From the NCBI RefSeq assembly GCF_013371465.1, contig NZ_JABWDU010000003.1, forward strand, positions 310,001 through 374,000: 64,000 bases of DNA, given 5' to 3'. The notes under the pieces were generated by a model. That model was given only the letters and a program-made list of their open reading frames with translations, did no database searches and was not told the DNA's origin. Source of the DNA: Ensifer oleiphilus (GTDB lineage: Bacteria > Pseudomonadota > Alphaproteobacteria > Rhizobiales > Rhizobiaceae). Of this stretch, positions 34,873-43,152 are shown one piece after another. The stretch's first letter is position 1, and every line of letters begins with the position of its first letter. Both the position numbers and the translations under genes were made by a program.

Positions 34873-35262
34873 TCAGCGCTCTTCCTTCTTGTCCATTTCG
34901 TCACGCACAGTCCGGGCGATCCGGAAGGCTTCGACGCCCGCGGGAATGCCGCAATAAATCGCGATCTGGACGAGTGCCGCACGAAGCTCTTCATCGGTCA
35001 GACCGTTGCGGATCGCGCCGCGGAAATGGATGGCGAATTCATGCATGCGGTTGAGAGCCGCTAGCATTCCAAGGTTGAGCAGGCTTCGGCTCTTCAGATT
35101 CAGCCCCTCGTCCGTCCACGCGGTGCCCCAGCAATACTCGTTCAGCAGATCCTGGAAGGGGCGCGAGAAGGCATCGCTGTTGCCGATTGCCCGATCGACA
35201 TACTCGTCGCCGAGTACTTTGCGCCTGACAGCCTCGCCTCTTCTCTGCAGAGCCTCATCCAT
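34873..35262 (-). CDS. Carboxymuconolactone-decarboxylase family protein
   Basis: This 129-residue helical protein resembles PcaC, the gamma-carboxymuconolactone decarboxylase of the protocatechuate branch: it has LNEYCWGTAWTDEGLNLKSR, LNLGMLAALNRMHEFAIHFR and IYCGIPAGVEAFRIA. The CXXC of AhpD is absent, so a decarboxylase or isomerase-like role is more likely than a peroxidase. It overlaps the upstream hydrolase gene by eight bases. Neighbours are not the protocatechuate genes, so the real substrate probably differs. Confidence 0.85.
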   Translation of the reverse strand: MDEALQRRGEAVRRKVLGDEYVDRAIGNSDAFSRPFQDLLNEYCWGTAWTDEGLNLKSRSLLNLGMLAALNRMHEFAIHFRGAIRNGLTDEELRAALVQIAIYCGIPAGVEAFRIARTVRDEMDKKEER

Positions 35263-36064
35263 CGACCGTCTCTCCCTGGCTCAGAAATTCACTCATCAGG
35301 TCCGCTACGGCGTCAGGCGCTTCGATGAGGATCGAATGGCGCAAACCCGGCAGGATCCGGAGCATCGATCCGGGGATGCGCTCATGCATGTAACGGGCCA
35401 TGCGCGGATTGGAGCCGGCATCGTCCTCGCCGGTGGCGATCAGCGTCGGGCAGCGGATTTGGTCGAGGAAGCCGCCGAAGTCCGTCTCAGCCAGCACCCG
35501 GTAGGCAGAGGCATAGCAATCCGGATCATTTTCGGCGTCGCGCGATCGCAGCCTTGCAATGATATCCGGGTTGCGCTCCTGAAAGTCTTCCGTCAGCCAT
35601 CGCGACAGCGAGGCATTGTGGTGATCTGCAGGTGTACCCGCTCTGAGCGCGGCAAGGCGCTCAAGAACGCGCGCGCGCTCGAGCGGCGTGCGGCCGGCAA
35701 CGGTCGACAGAAGAACCAGCCTGCGCAATCGCTGAAGATGGGTCAGCGCCAGGCGCTGGGCGATCAGGCCACCCAGCGAGAAGCCGGCGAGATTGAATAC
35801 GGGGAACCCCGCTCGGTCGGCAAGCGCCAACGTCTCGTTGACGAAGTCGTCGATCTCGTATCGCCCCATGACCCGGCTCGACTGGCCGTGGCCGCGCAGA
35901 TCGAAGGTCAGGATGGTAAAGCGGTCCTTCAGCCGCTCAACCACGCCCGACCACGCCTCCAGATAGGATCCGACACCGTGGATACAGACGAGCGGCTCGC
36001 CGTCCCCCTCGATGCGGTAGTTGAGCGTTACTTCGCCGATGGTATGACGCTGGACCCCTGTCAT
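35255..36064 (-). CDS. Alpha/beta hydrolase (enol-lactonase-like)
   Basis: The 269-residue protein shows HGVGSYLEAW (oxyanion), the Ser nucleophile in LAGFSLGGLIAQRLAL (about Ser96), Asp in GEDDAGS and His in GLRHSILIEAPDAV. It resembles 3-oxoadipate enol-lactonase (PcaD) and RutD-type hydrolases. Between a luciferase-like monooxygenase (two bases upstream) and a PcaC-like protein it is likely to hydrolyse a lactone, ester or amide produced by the oxygenase. Confidence 0.85.
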   Translation of the reverse strand: MTGVQRHTIGEVTLNYRIEGDGEPLVCIHGVGSYLEAWSGVVERLKDRFTILTFDLRGHGQSSRVMGRYEIDDFVNETLALADRAGFPVFNLAGFSLGGLIAQRLALTHLQRLRRLVLLSTVAGRTPLERARVLERLAALRAGTPADHHNASLSRWLTEDFQERNPDIIARLRSRDAENDPDCYASAYRVLAETDFGGFLDQIRCPTLIATGEDDAGSNPRMARYMHERIPGSMLRILPGLRHSILIEAPDAVADLMSEFLSQGETVDG

Positions 36065-36066
36065 CG

Positions 36067-37143
36067 TCAGCGCCCCACTGCGACGCGCTTCTGCTCTTTT
36101 TCGCGGGCTGCAAAAAAGGGCATGATCTCCGTGACGAACAGCTCAAGCGTCCGCTTCTGCATTTCGAAGGGCAGATTGAAGGTCAGGCCGAGGCAGTATT
36201 GATCGACGCCGGCAGCCTCGTAGGCCAGCAACTTCTCGATCGCCTCGTCCGGCGTGCCGAACATCAGGTTCTTGCGGATGTTTTCCGGATTGTAGTTGTC
36301 CTTGCCCTTGACCGCTTCGTAGGGCACGGCCTCGGGGAACCCGTTGTGCACCGTCCCGATATTCTGCATTAGGTTTTCGAAGGCACGGCCGTAGTCCATG
36401 CTGTGCTTCACAGCGCGTTCCCAACCGTCCGGCCTGTCGTAGACGCAGGTCCGGCGCTGCATCATGAAACGCGGCCGCGGCACCTCAGGATGATCGGCGA
36501 CTGCCTTGTGAAACTTGTCGGAAAGCACCTGAATTTCCGCAGCCGGCGCAGAGAGCGGCGTTGACAGGATGCTGGCGCCGTTTGCGATTGCCCAGTCGAA
36601 GGTACCCGGATCGCGCGCCGCCACCCAGATTGGGGGATGGGGTTGCTGAAGCGGCTTTGGCACGGCCGCCGTGATCGGGAACTTCCAATAGTGCCCCTCA
36701 TGCGCATAGTCGCCGGACCAGAGTTTTTTCACGGCCGGCACGATTTCCTTCATGTAGGCGACGCCTTCCTGCTGCGGCATGCCTCCAGCCATGCGGTCGA
36801 ATTCGTACTGGTAGGAACCGCGCGCGATACCGAACTCCAGGCGGCCGTTGGTCAGGTGGTCGCAAAGCGCCGACTCGCCTGCGAGCCTGATCGGGTTCCA
36901 GTAGGGCGCCACCAGCGTGGAGGTACCCAGCCGGATGCGATCGGTGTGCTGGGCAAGCCAGACCAGCGTCTGGAACGGGTTCGGCGAGATCGTGCATTCG
37001 AGGGTATGGTGTTCAGCGGTCCAGAGCGCCTCGAAACCACCTTCGTCGGCAATTCGCGCGAGTTGAAGCAGATTGCTTTTCACCCGCTCCATCGGCACCT
37101 CCGGTGAGAAGCGTTCCATCGTGAGGGAGACTGCGAACTTCAT
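36067..37143 (-). CDS. LLM-class (luciferase-like) flavin-dependent monooxygenase
   Basis: The 358-residue bacterial-luciferase-fold protein begins MKFAVSLTMERFSPEVPMER and contains GGFEALWTAEHHTLECTISP, RIRLGTSTLVAPYWNPIRLA, GRLEFGIARGSYQYEFDRMA and PPIWVAARDPGTFDWAIANG, all typical of this family. Such enzymes use FMNH2 supplied by a separate reductase; one is encoded two genes upstream (38695-39681). AGGAAA precedes the ATG at 37143. The family includes RutA and pyridine ring-opening enzymes, so oxidative cleavage of an N-containing compound is a reasonable guess, not a demonstrated role. Confidence 0.9.
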   Translation of the reverse strand: MKFAVSLTMERFSPEVPMERVKSNLLQLARIADEGGFEALWTAEHHTLECTISPNPFQTLVWLAQHTDRIRLGTSTLVAPYWNPIRLAGESALCDHLTNGRLEFGIARGSYQYEFDRMAGGMPQQEGVAYMKEIVPAVKKLWSGDYAHEGHYWKFPITAAVPKPLQQPHPPIWVAARDPGTFDWAIANGASILSTPLSAPAAEIQVLSDKFHKAVADHPEVPRPRFMMQRRTCVYDRPDGWERAVKHSMDYGRAFENLMQNIGTVHNGFPEAVPYEAVKGKDNYNPENIRKNLMFGTPDEAIEKLLAYEAAGVDQYCLGLTFNLPFEMQKRTLELFVTEIMPFFAAREKEQKRVAVGR

Positions 37144-37178
37144 GGTTTCCTGCCTTTCCTGTGCCCGTGCGTTTGTCG

Positions 37179-38693
37179 TTATTTCAGGCGAATGACGAAG
37201 GGGTCCTGCATCGCGCCGGAGTAGTCGACGATGACGTTTTTCAGCCGCGAAAACTCGTGCATGACCTCGAAGCCGCCGCGCCGGCCGTAGCCGCTTTCCT
37301 TGAAGCCGCCGTTGGCGGACATGAACGAGGCGGAGCGATAGGTGTTGATCCATACCGTGCCGGCGTCGATCCGATTGGCGAAACGCAGGGCCCGATCGAT
37401 GTCCTTGGTCCAGATGCCGGAGGCGAGGCCATAGCGGGTGTCGTTGGCAAGCTGGATCATCTCTTCCTCGTCGTGGAACGGCATGACGCCGACCACAGGT
37501 CCGAAGAGCTCATCACGCATGAACGCCATGTTGTTTCCCGCGTCGACCATCACGGTCGGCTCGAAGTACCAACCGCCATCAGCAAGTCCTTCTGCCTGGG
37601 GACGGCGGCCGCCTGTTGCGATCTTCGCCCCTTCCTTCACGCCGGACGCGAGATACGCTTCCACCTTCGAGAGCTGGTCTGCGAGTGCGAGCGGACCGAT
37701 ATCGGTGTCGTCGACCGTCGGAAGGCCGACGCGGATGCGTTGCGTCCTGGCGATGAGTGCATCGATAAACTTGTCGAAGACGCGAGCCTCTACGAAGCAG
37801 CGTGAACCGGCCACACAGGTCTGGCCGGCTGCGGCAAAGACGCCGGAGACGACGCCGTTTACCGCATGCTCGATGTCCACATCGCCGAAGACCACATGGG
37901 GAGACTTGCCGCCGAGCTCCATCGAGCAGGGAATAAGGTTTTCGGCCGCATTTCCGGCAATCCGACGGCCCGTGGCCGTGCTGCCGGTAAAAACGTACTT
38001 CGCGACACCGGGATGGCGCGTCAGCGCCTCGCCGGCGCTTTTCCCCGTACCCGTCACGACATTGACGACGCCTTCCGGGAAGCCCGCCTCGTGGATCAAC
38101 TCGGCAAGTGCCAGCGTCGAGGCCGTTGCGTGCTCGGAGGGCTTGATGACAACCGTATTGCCGATCGCAAGGCAAGGCGCGAGCGTGCCGGTCAAGAGCA
38201 TCAGCGGCGAATTCCACGGCGTGATCATGCCGACGACGCCCAAGGGCTCGCGAAGATTGAAGTTCAACGTGTCGAGCCGGTTGATCGGGATCGTCTCGCC
38301 CTGCAGCTTGTCGGCCATGCCGGCGAAATAATGGTAGCTGTCAGGCATGGCGCGCATCTGCGCCCGGGTTTCCTTGAGCAGCTTGCCATTGTCCCGCGTT
38401 TCAATCTCCGCGAGCGTATCGGCGTTGAGGCGAACGAGTTCGGCAAGCCGACGCATCAGCGCGCCGCGATCGGTCTGCGTCATGCGCCGCCAGGCAGGGT
38501 TGCGAAAGGCGGCATTGGCAGCGGCCACGGCGGCCTCGACATCATCCACATCCGCTTCGGCCAGATCATACCAGGGCTCGCCGGTCGTCGGATCGAAACT
38601 GGCGATGTAATTGCCCTTCTTCGGCGCCACGAACTGCCCGCCGATGAACAGGGGCTGGCGCGAGCTTTCAACGGAGCTGACTGTCGTCTTCAT
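37179..38693 (-). CDS. NAD(P)-dependent aldehyde dehydrogenase
   Basis: The 504-residue ALDH has MITPWNSPLMLLTGTLAPCL, the Glu motif MELGGKSPHVVF and the catalytic Cys in FAAAGQTCVAGSRCFVEARV, plus NGGFKESGYGRRGG near the end. It would oxidise an aldehyde released in the pathway to the carboxylate. Its ATG follows the flavin-reductase stop by one base and the LLM gene follows 35 bases later, so all three are translated from one message. Hydroxymuconic-semialdehyde or betaine-aldehyde-like enzymes are the nearest guesses. Confidence 0.92.
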   Translation of the reverse strand: MKTTVSSVESSRQPLFIGGQFVAPKKGNYIASFDPTTGEPWYDLAEADVDDVEAAVAAANAAFRNPAWRRMTQTDRGALMRRLAELVRLNADTLAEIETRDNGKLLKETRAQMRAMPDSYHYFAGMADKLQGETIPINRLDTLNFNLREPLGVVGMITPWNSPLMLLTGTLAPCLAIGNTVVIKPSEHATASTLALAELIHEAGFPEGVVNVVTGTGKSAGEALTRHPGVAKYVFTGSTATGRRIAGNAAENLIPCSMELGGKSPHVVFGDVDIEHAVNGVVSGVFAAAGQTCVAGSRCFVEARVFDKFIDALIARTQRIRVGLPTVDDTDIGPLALADQLSKVEAYLASGVKEGAKIATGGRRPQAEGLADGGWYFEPTVMVDAGNNMAFMRDELFGPVVGVMPFHDEEEMIQLANDTRYGLASGIWTKDIDRALRFANRIDAGTVWINTYRSASFMSANGGFKESGYGRRGGFEVMHEFSRLKNVIVDYSGAMQDPFVIRLK

Positions 38694-38694
38694 G

Positions 38695-39681
38695 TTATTG
38701 TCCTTGGTCTTGGGAGGCCTGAAGCCAGTCGTGAGCTTTGCCGTCGATCATCGCGACGCGACCGCCATCATCGCTATCCATGTAGATGCCAAAGCGTCCT
38801 GCTTGCCGTTCACGCACATAGCGCCGCAGCATGGATCTCAGCTCGTGGGTCGCGATCGCGGCGTAAGGCAGATCGTCGAGAGAGAAGAACCGGAGATCGC
38901 CAGGGAGATTTGTCCCGTCGCCGGCCAGTCGGGCGCGATAGACGAGGTAGCCTGGATCGCTGTCGGCAACGTCGAATACCGAATAGAGAAAGGTTTCCTC
39001 TGGCACGAGGCGCAGGGCCCCGCCGCCGTCGACGACGAGCTGGCTGTCGGCCTTGCGGCGCCGCGCGCATGGCAGCACCCAGGTCCCCTTGCCATCAGAG
39101 CGCAGCAACAGGCGATCACCCGCCTCGATGAGGTAGCCGATGATCATTCCATGAGAGGCAAGCCAGCCGTTCGGTAACGGATCCTTGACGCTCGCGTAGC
39201 GACCGCGACAGAAACCGAGTGGCGCGGTCGGGCTCGTCCCGAAAGCACGAACCTGGCCGATCAGGATCGCATGGTCGCCTGCATCGACAGTATTGAAGGT
39301 GGTGCAATCAAACCAGGTCAGGCTGTCCGTCAGCACCGGTGCGCCCGTATGAATGTTGTCGTGGGTCACCGACTGGAACTTGTCTTGTGCCTTCGAAGCG
39401 AAGGTACCGGACACGTCGACCTGTCCCTCGTGCAGGATATTGACCGCAAAGCACCCCGCGTTGGTGAAGGATTGATAGCTCGATGCCGACTTCGCGACGC
39501 AGACGAGAAGCAACGGCGGATCAAGCGAAACCGAGGTAAAGGAATTCGCCGTCATGCCGCGAGGCATGCCATCCTCGTCGCGGGTCGTGATCACAGTGAC
39601 GCCGGTCACGAAAGTCCCGAACGCGCGGCGTAGCGCAATGGGATCTATCGGCGCGTCCGTCGATGCATCTTCCACCACCAT
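38695..39681 (-). CDS. Flavin reductase fused to a Nudix-like domain
   Basis: The 328-residue protein has an N-terminal HpaC/RutF-type flavin reductase (about 12-165: RRAFGTFVTGVTVITT, MTANSFTSVSLDPPLLLVCV) that would make FMNH2 for the LLM monooxygenase. Residues about 175-300 look like a Nudix fold (IIGYLIEAGDRLLLRSDGKG, WVLP, LVYRARLAGDG, RFFSLDDLP) but lack the catalytic GX5EX7REUXEEXGU box. That tail may bind a nucleotide or flavin without hydrolysing it. AGGAGGGACATACGC precedes the ATG. It is the first gene of the operon. Confidence 0.88.
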   Translation of the reverse strand: MVVEDASTDAPIDPIALRRAFGTFVTGVTVITTRDEDGMPRGMTANSFTSVSLDPPLLLVCVAKSASSYQSFTNAGCFAVNILHEGQVDVSGTFASKAQDKFQSVTHDNIHTGAPVLTDSLTWFDCTTFNTVDAGDHAILIGQVRAFGTSPTAPLGFCRGRYASVKDPLPNGWLASHGMIIGYLIEAGDRLLLRSDGKGTWVLPCARRRKADSQLVVDGGGALRLVPEETFLYSVFDVADSDPGYLVYRARLAGDGTNLPGDLRFFSLDDLPYAAIATHELRSMLRRYVRERQAGRFGIYMDSDDGGRVAMIDGKAHDWLQASQDQGQ

Positions 39682-39859
39682 GCGTATGTCCCTCCTCTCG
39701 ATCAGTTGGAGAGAAGGCTATCGTGGCCATCGCGGCCGTTCTTCCATGGCTTCATAGGAAGAGATCGAGAAGTTCTGCATCGATCCCTAGCAGCCCTGCG
39801 CAAGCCAAGAAGGAGCATGGCGATCCTGTCGCAAAGGGCACTTCAGCGGGAGAGAGATA

Positions 39860-41665
39860 TCAGGTGCGTGCCGAGGACCGGTTGTCGATGACACCGTGCA
39901 GGCGAAGGGCGAGTTCGACGGCAAACCGCTTTTCCGGCGCCTCGATATCGATACCGAAGAGTTCCTGAATTCGCGTCAAACGGTAACGTAGCGTGGTGAC
40001 GTGCAAACCCATCGTATCGGCGCAGGCCTGGCTGCGGCAGCCTTCCTGCAGATAGACCGACAAGGTCTCGAGATAGGGCGTTCCGTTTTCGCGATCGTGG
40101 TCGGCGATAGCGCCGATGCTATCCTGCACGAAGCCGCGCACATCCCCCGCTTCGCAGGCAGCCACCAACATCGGAAGCGGACCGAAATCCTGGGCTGATA
40201 TCGCGCCTGTCAGGCCAAACGAGCGACCGATCCCGATCATGCGGACGCATCGCTCCCAAGCGGCAGGATAGTCGCTCAGCGTGGAGCAACGATTACCGAC
40301 CACCACGATCGGTTCCTCGTCGAAATAGCGGCCGAGCTCTTCGGCAATACGGCGCGTGAGCTTCGCCATACGTTCTTGCCGCTTGCCGGACTCCGGGGGT
40401 ACCAGGCAAACCACCCCGCCTTCGATGCCGACAAGGTTCGATTGCAGGGATGCTTGCTTCATGATGCGTGAAAGCGTGTGCTCGACATCGACGGATGCGC
40501 CACCGAACGCCTTGGTCTTTTCCGGGAAATCAACGACGATCATCTGCTGCGGCGCGGCGAAACTGAGCCCAAGGCGCTGAGCACGCTGGGATATATCGTT
40601 CGCATTGCGCCAACGCCCTTCAACCACCTCGAAGAAAAGCTCGGCCTGTGTCCGCGTCTCGAAGCGGAAGCGAATGAAGCTGCGCATCATCTGCACACTC
40701 AACGCGAACTTGGCGCTGTCGAGCATCAAGAGGTCAAGGTCGCTGAACTCGTGCGATGTCGGAAAGATGATCAGCGCGCCGACAAGTTGCATATCGACCG
40801 TCAGCCCCTCGATGCGCGCGGTTGTCCGGAAACGCTGTTTGCCATCATCCAGAAACAGGCTCGTCGCCTCGGTCGTCCCCTTCTCAACAGCGTCACGCGC
40901 CGCTTTCATCAGCGGCCGGGCAAGTGCGGTCGACGCAGCCTCTTGCCAACTTCCATCGTCGAAGAGGGTCGCATTCGGCGATTTGCCCGCCATGATCTGG
41001 TTCGCCGTGAAATCGACGACAACAGTCGGATTTGGAAGCATGGTTCCGACCATCGCGGAGAGCGACGAGACAGAACCGTCGGTCAGCACATGCTCCAGAA
41101 GCGAAGTATGAGCCTTCAGCGCGCGCTCCAGACGCTGAGCCGAGACCTTCTGCGCTTCCAGTTGATGTTCGCGTTCGACGGCAACAGCGCCAAGGTGAAT
41201 GATCGTGCCGAGAAAGGCGAGATCGTCCTCGCAAACATCCGTCACCTGCCGGGCGATGACGCTCAGGACCATCGGCCGGCCTTCCCAGTCCTTGCAGTTC
41301 ATCGGCATGACGAGAACGGTGCGGTAGTCGCGCTCGAAGGCCTCTTTCCTGTAGCCTGGAAATTCGGCGGACTCACGCGCGTCGCGGATATAGACGGGTT
41401 CGTTTCGTTGCAAAGCGATTAGCGACGGGCTTGTGGCTAGTTCCCATTTGTCGGGCAAAGACCGCTCTATCAACGTCGGGTCGTAGCGCACGATGACATG
41501 CGCATACCCATGAGCGGCATCGATGCCCATGATCGACCCCAACGACCAGTTCGCATGGCGACAGGCGGCCGCAATGAGCTGCTGCAGCACGATCTGAAGA
41601 TCGCCACCACTGTTGATCTGACTGGCGACGTCGCGGAGCGCCAGTATCCGGGACTTCTGATCCAA
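39860..41665 (-). CDS. GAF-PucR/CdaR-type transcriptional regulator
   Basis: About 601 residues. The N-terminus holds a GAF-like sensor (about 15-160: LQIVLQQLIAAACRHANWSL, AFERDYRTVLVMPMNCKDWE) and the C-terminal HTH_30 of PucR/CdaR regulators (TMGLHVTTLRYRLTRIQELF). The middle part resembles a GGDEF-like CdaR domain. I start at the TTG at 41665 (LDQKSRILALRDV), preceded by AAGAGGTAGACGAC; in-frame codons upstream to 41779 give an Arg-rich stretch unlike the family. It lies upstream of the LLM operon on the same strand and is divergent from the DUF1185 gene, so it probably senses the substrate and controls both. Confidence 0.85.
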   Translation of the reverse strand: MDQKSRILALRDVASQINSGGDLQIVLQQLIAAACRHANWSLGSIMGIDAAHGYAHVIVRYDPTLIERSLPDKWELATSPSLIALQRNEPVYIRDARESAEFPGYRKEAFERDYRTVLVMPMNCKDWEGRPMVLSVIARQVTDVCEDDLAFLGTIIHLGAVAVEREHQLEAQKVSAQRLERALKAHTSLLEHVLTDGSVSSLSAMVGTMLPNPTVVVDFTANQIMAGKSPNATLFDDGSWQEAASTALARPLMKAARDAVEKGTTEATSLFLDDGKQRFRTTARIEGLTVDMQLVGALIIFPTSHEFSDLDLLMLDSAKFALSVQMMRSFIRFRFETRTQAELFFEVVEGRWRNANDISQRAQRLGLSFAAPQQMIVVDFPEKTKAFGGASVDVEHTLSRIMKQASLQSNLVGIEGGVVCLVPPESGKRQERMAKLTRRIAEELGRYFDEEPIVVVGNRCSTLSDYPAAWERCVRMIGIGRSFGLTGAISAQDFGPLPMLVAACEAGDVRGFVQDSIGAIADHDRENGTPYLETLSVYLQEGCRSQACADTMGLHVTTLRYRLTRIQELFGIDIEAPEKRFAVELALRLHGVIDNRSSART

Positions 41666-41710
41666 GTCGTCTACCTCTTGACATCTGTCAATCGACCATG
41701 CGCGCGCCGA

Positions 41711-41748
41711 GCGCCAAAGTCTACTCTGCTTCCGCGAAGTCTTGGCGC
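41711..41748. promoter_or_regulatory. Inverted repeat in PucR-DUF1185 divergent gap
   Basis: GCGCCAA (41711-41717) and TTGGCGC (41742-41748) are exact reverse complements 24 bases apart in the 170-bp divergent gap. It is a candidate operator of the PucR-like regulator. Confidence 0.4.
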
Positions 41749-41835
41749 ACATCTTGCGACGGAACGTAGGAAGCACCATCCGGCGATCCCGCTAGGGTGC
41801 GAAGCAATCCCAACAAAACAGCAACGGCACATCCC

Positions 41836-42438
41836 ATGACGATCGGCATTCGAAAAATCTGCACTTTCCTGGAAGAAACCCTGGTGGAGGGCGGCATGGC
41901 GGCGCCGCGCCCCGTCAATATCGTCGTGGTCGCGGCAGTGATCCAGAATCCCTGGGCAGGCCGCGGCTTCGTCGAGAATCTCAGGCCGGAAATTATCCGC
42001 ATTGCCAGCGAGCTCAGCCATCAGATGACAGACCGGCTGTTGCGCCAAATGGATCCGGAACGGATCGAGGCGTGCGGCAAGGCAGCTGCAGTCGGCATCA
42101 GTGGTGAAATCGAGCATGCGTCGGCGATGATCCATACGCTGCGCTTCGGCAACCCTTTCCGCGAGGCGATCGGCGGCACGAACTACCTGGAGTTTGCCAA
42201 CACCCGCAATGCACCGGGCGCGCTCCTTTCTCTACCGATGATGCACAAGAGCGAGAGCGGCAAGCGATCGCATTTCCTGACCGCCAATTTCCAGATCGCC
42301 GACGCGCCGGGCCCGGACGAGATCATCGTCGCCATCGGCGCCTCCGACAGTGGCCGTGCCCATGCGCGCATCGCTGACCGTTTCCACGACATAGCGGAAA
42401 TGGATGCGGAAAAGGCTGCATTGCTCAGCAAGGCTTGA
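41836..42438 (+). CDS. DUF1185 (amino acid synthesis family) protein
   Basis: The 200-residue protein has the family pattern MTIGIRKICTFLEETLVEGG at the start, VNIVVVAAVIQNPWAGRGFV, then GISGEIEHASAMIHTLRFGN, GGTNYLEFANTRNAPGALLS and a conserved MMHKSESGKRSHF. The family has known structures but no settled reaction; despite its name no biosynthetic role is proven. It is often found with LLM monooxygenase, hydrolase and ALDH genes, as here. The ATG at 41836 gives the family-typical start; an in-frame ATG at 41797 adds 13 unlikely residues. Confidence 0.85.
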   Translation: MTIGIRKICTFLEETLVEGGMAAPRPVNIVVVAAVIQNPWAGRGFVENLRPEIIRIASELSHQMTDRLLRQMDPERIEACGKAAAVGISGEIEHASAMIHTLRFGNPFREAIGGTNYLEFANTRNAPGALLSLPMMHKSESGKRSHFLTANFQIADAPGPDEIIVAIGASDSGRAHARIADRFHDIAEMDAEKAALLSKA

Positions 42439-42473
42439 TAAGAGCAGACATACGAGTTGTGCCGGAGTTTGCC

Positions 42474-42956
42474 ATGAAGCTTGATGCGATCGACCTGCGC
42501 ATTCTCGATGCAATTCAGCGGGATGGCCGCATCACCAAACTTGCGCTCGCCGAAAAGGTGGGCCTTTCGCCCACGCCATGCTGGATGCGGCTGCGCAAGC
42601 TGGAAAAGGCCGGGATCATCAGCGGCTACCATGCACATGTGGCATTGCGGCGGGTCGCGCCCGTTGCGAGCGTCATGGTCGAGCTAACGCTCGCCAACCA
42701 CCGCCAGGCCGACTTCGACCGGTTCGAACGAGCCGTCCGGGACACTCCGGAAATCGTCTGCTGCTGGTCGGTTGGCGGCGGCGTCGACTACATCATGAAG
42801 ATTGTTGCCGCCGACATCGACGCCTACCAGCGCCTGATTGATGCGCTGCTCGACCGCGAGCTCGGGATTGCCCGCTACTTCACCTACATCGTCACCAAGA
42901 CGGTCAAGGAAGAACCTGTGCTTCCCGTGTCATTGCTGGTGGCCGACGAAGCCTAG
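42474..42956 (+). CDS. Lrp/AsnC-family transcriptional regulator
   Basis: The 160-residue protein has the Lrp helix-turn-helix (MKLDAIDLRILDAIQRDGRI, LALAEKVGLSPTPCWMRLRK) and the RAM effector domain (about 70-150). It follows the DUF1185 gene by 35 bases and precedes gabD by 196 bases, all on the same strand. It probably controls the semialdehyde dehydrogenase/aminotransferase pair in response to an amino acid; ectoine and lysine/GABA catabolic loci carry similar regulators. Confidence 0.9.
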   Translation: MKLDAIDLRILDAIQRDGRITKLALAEKVGLSPTPCWMRLRKLEKAGIISGYHAHVALRRVAPVASVMVELTLANHRQADFDRFERAVRDTPEIVCCWSVGGGVDYIMKIVAADIDAYQRLIDALLDRELGIARYFTYIVTKTVKEEPVLPVSLLVADEA

Positions 42957-43152
42957 AACTCGTCCTGTAGAAACACGCCTGTCCAGTGGCCCGTACCCAG
43001 TCCGGGCCTCCATCGGTTCCGTCACAGGGATAGTCAATCTCTCTCATCCAGCGCGTGGTTTCGGACAGATTGCCTCTATCTGCCGGCATCAATGGACAAT
43101 CTCTCGCCGCATACCATGAACAATCGGCTGCGAGAGAAGAGAGGACTCGACA

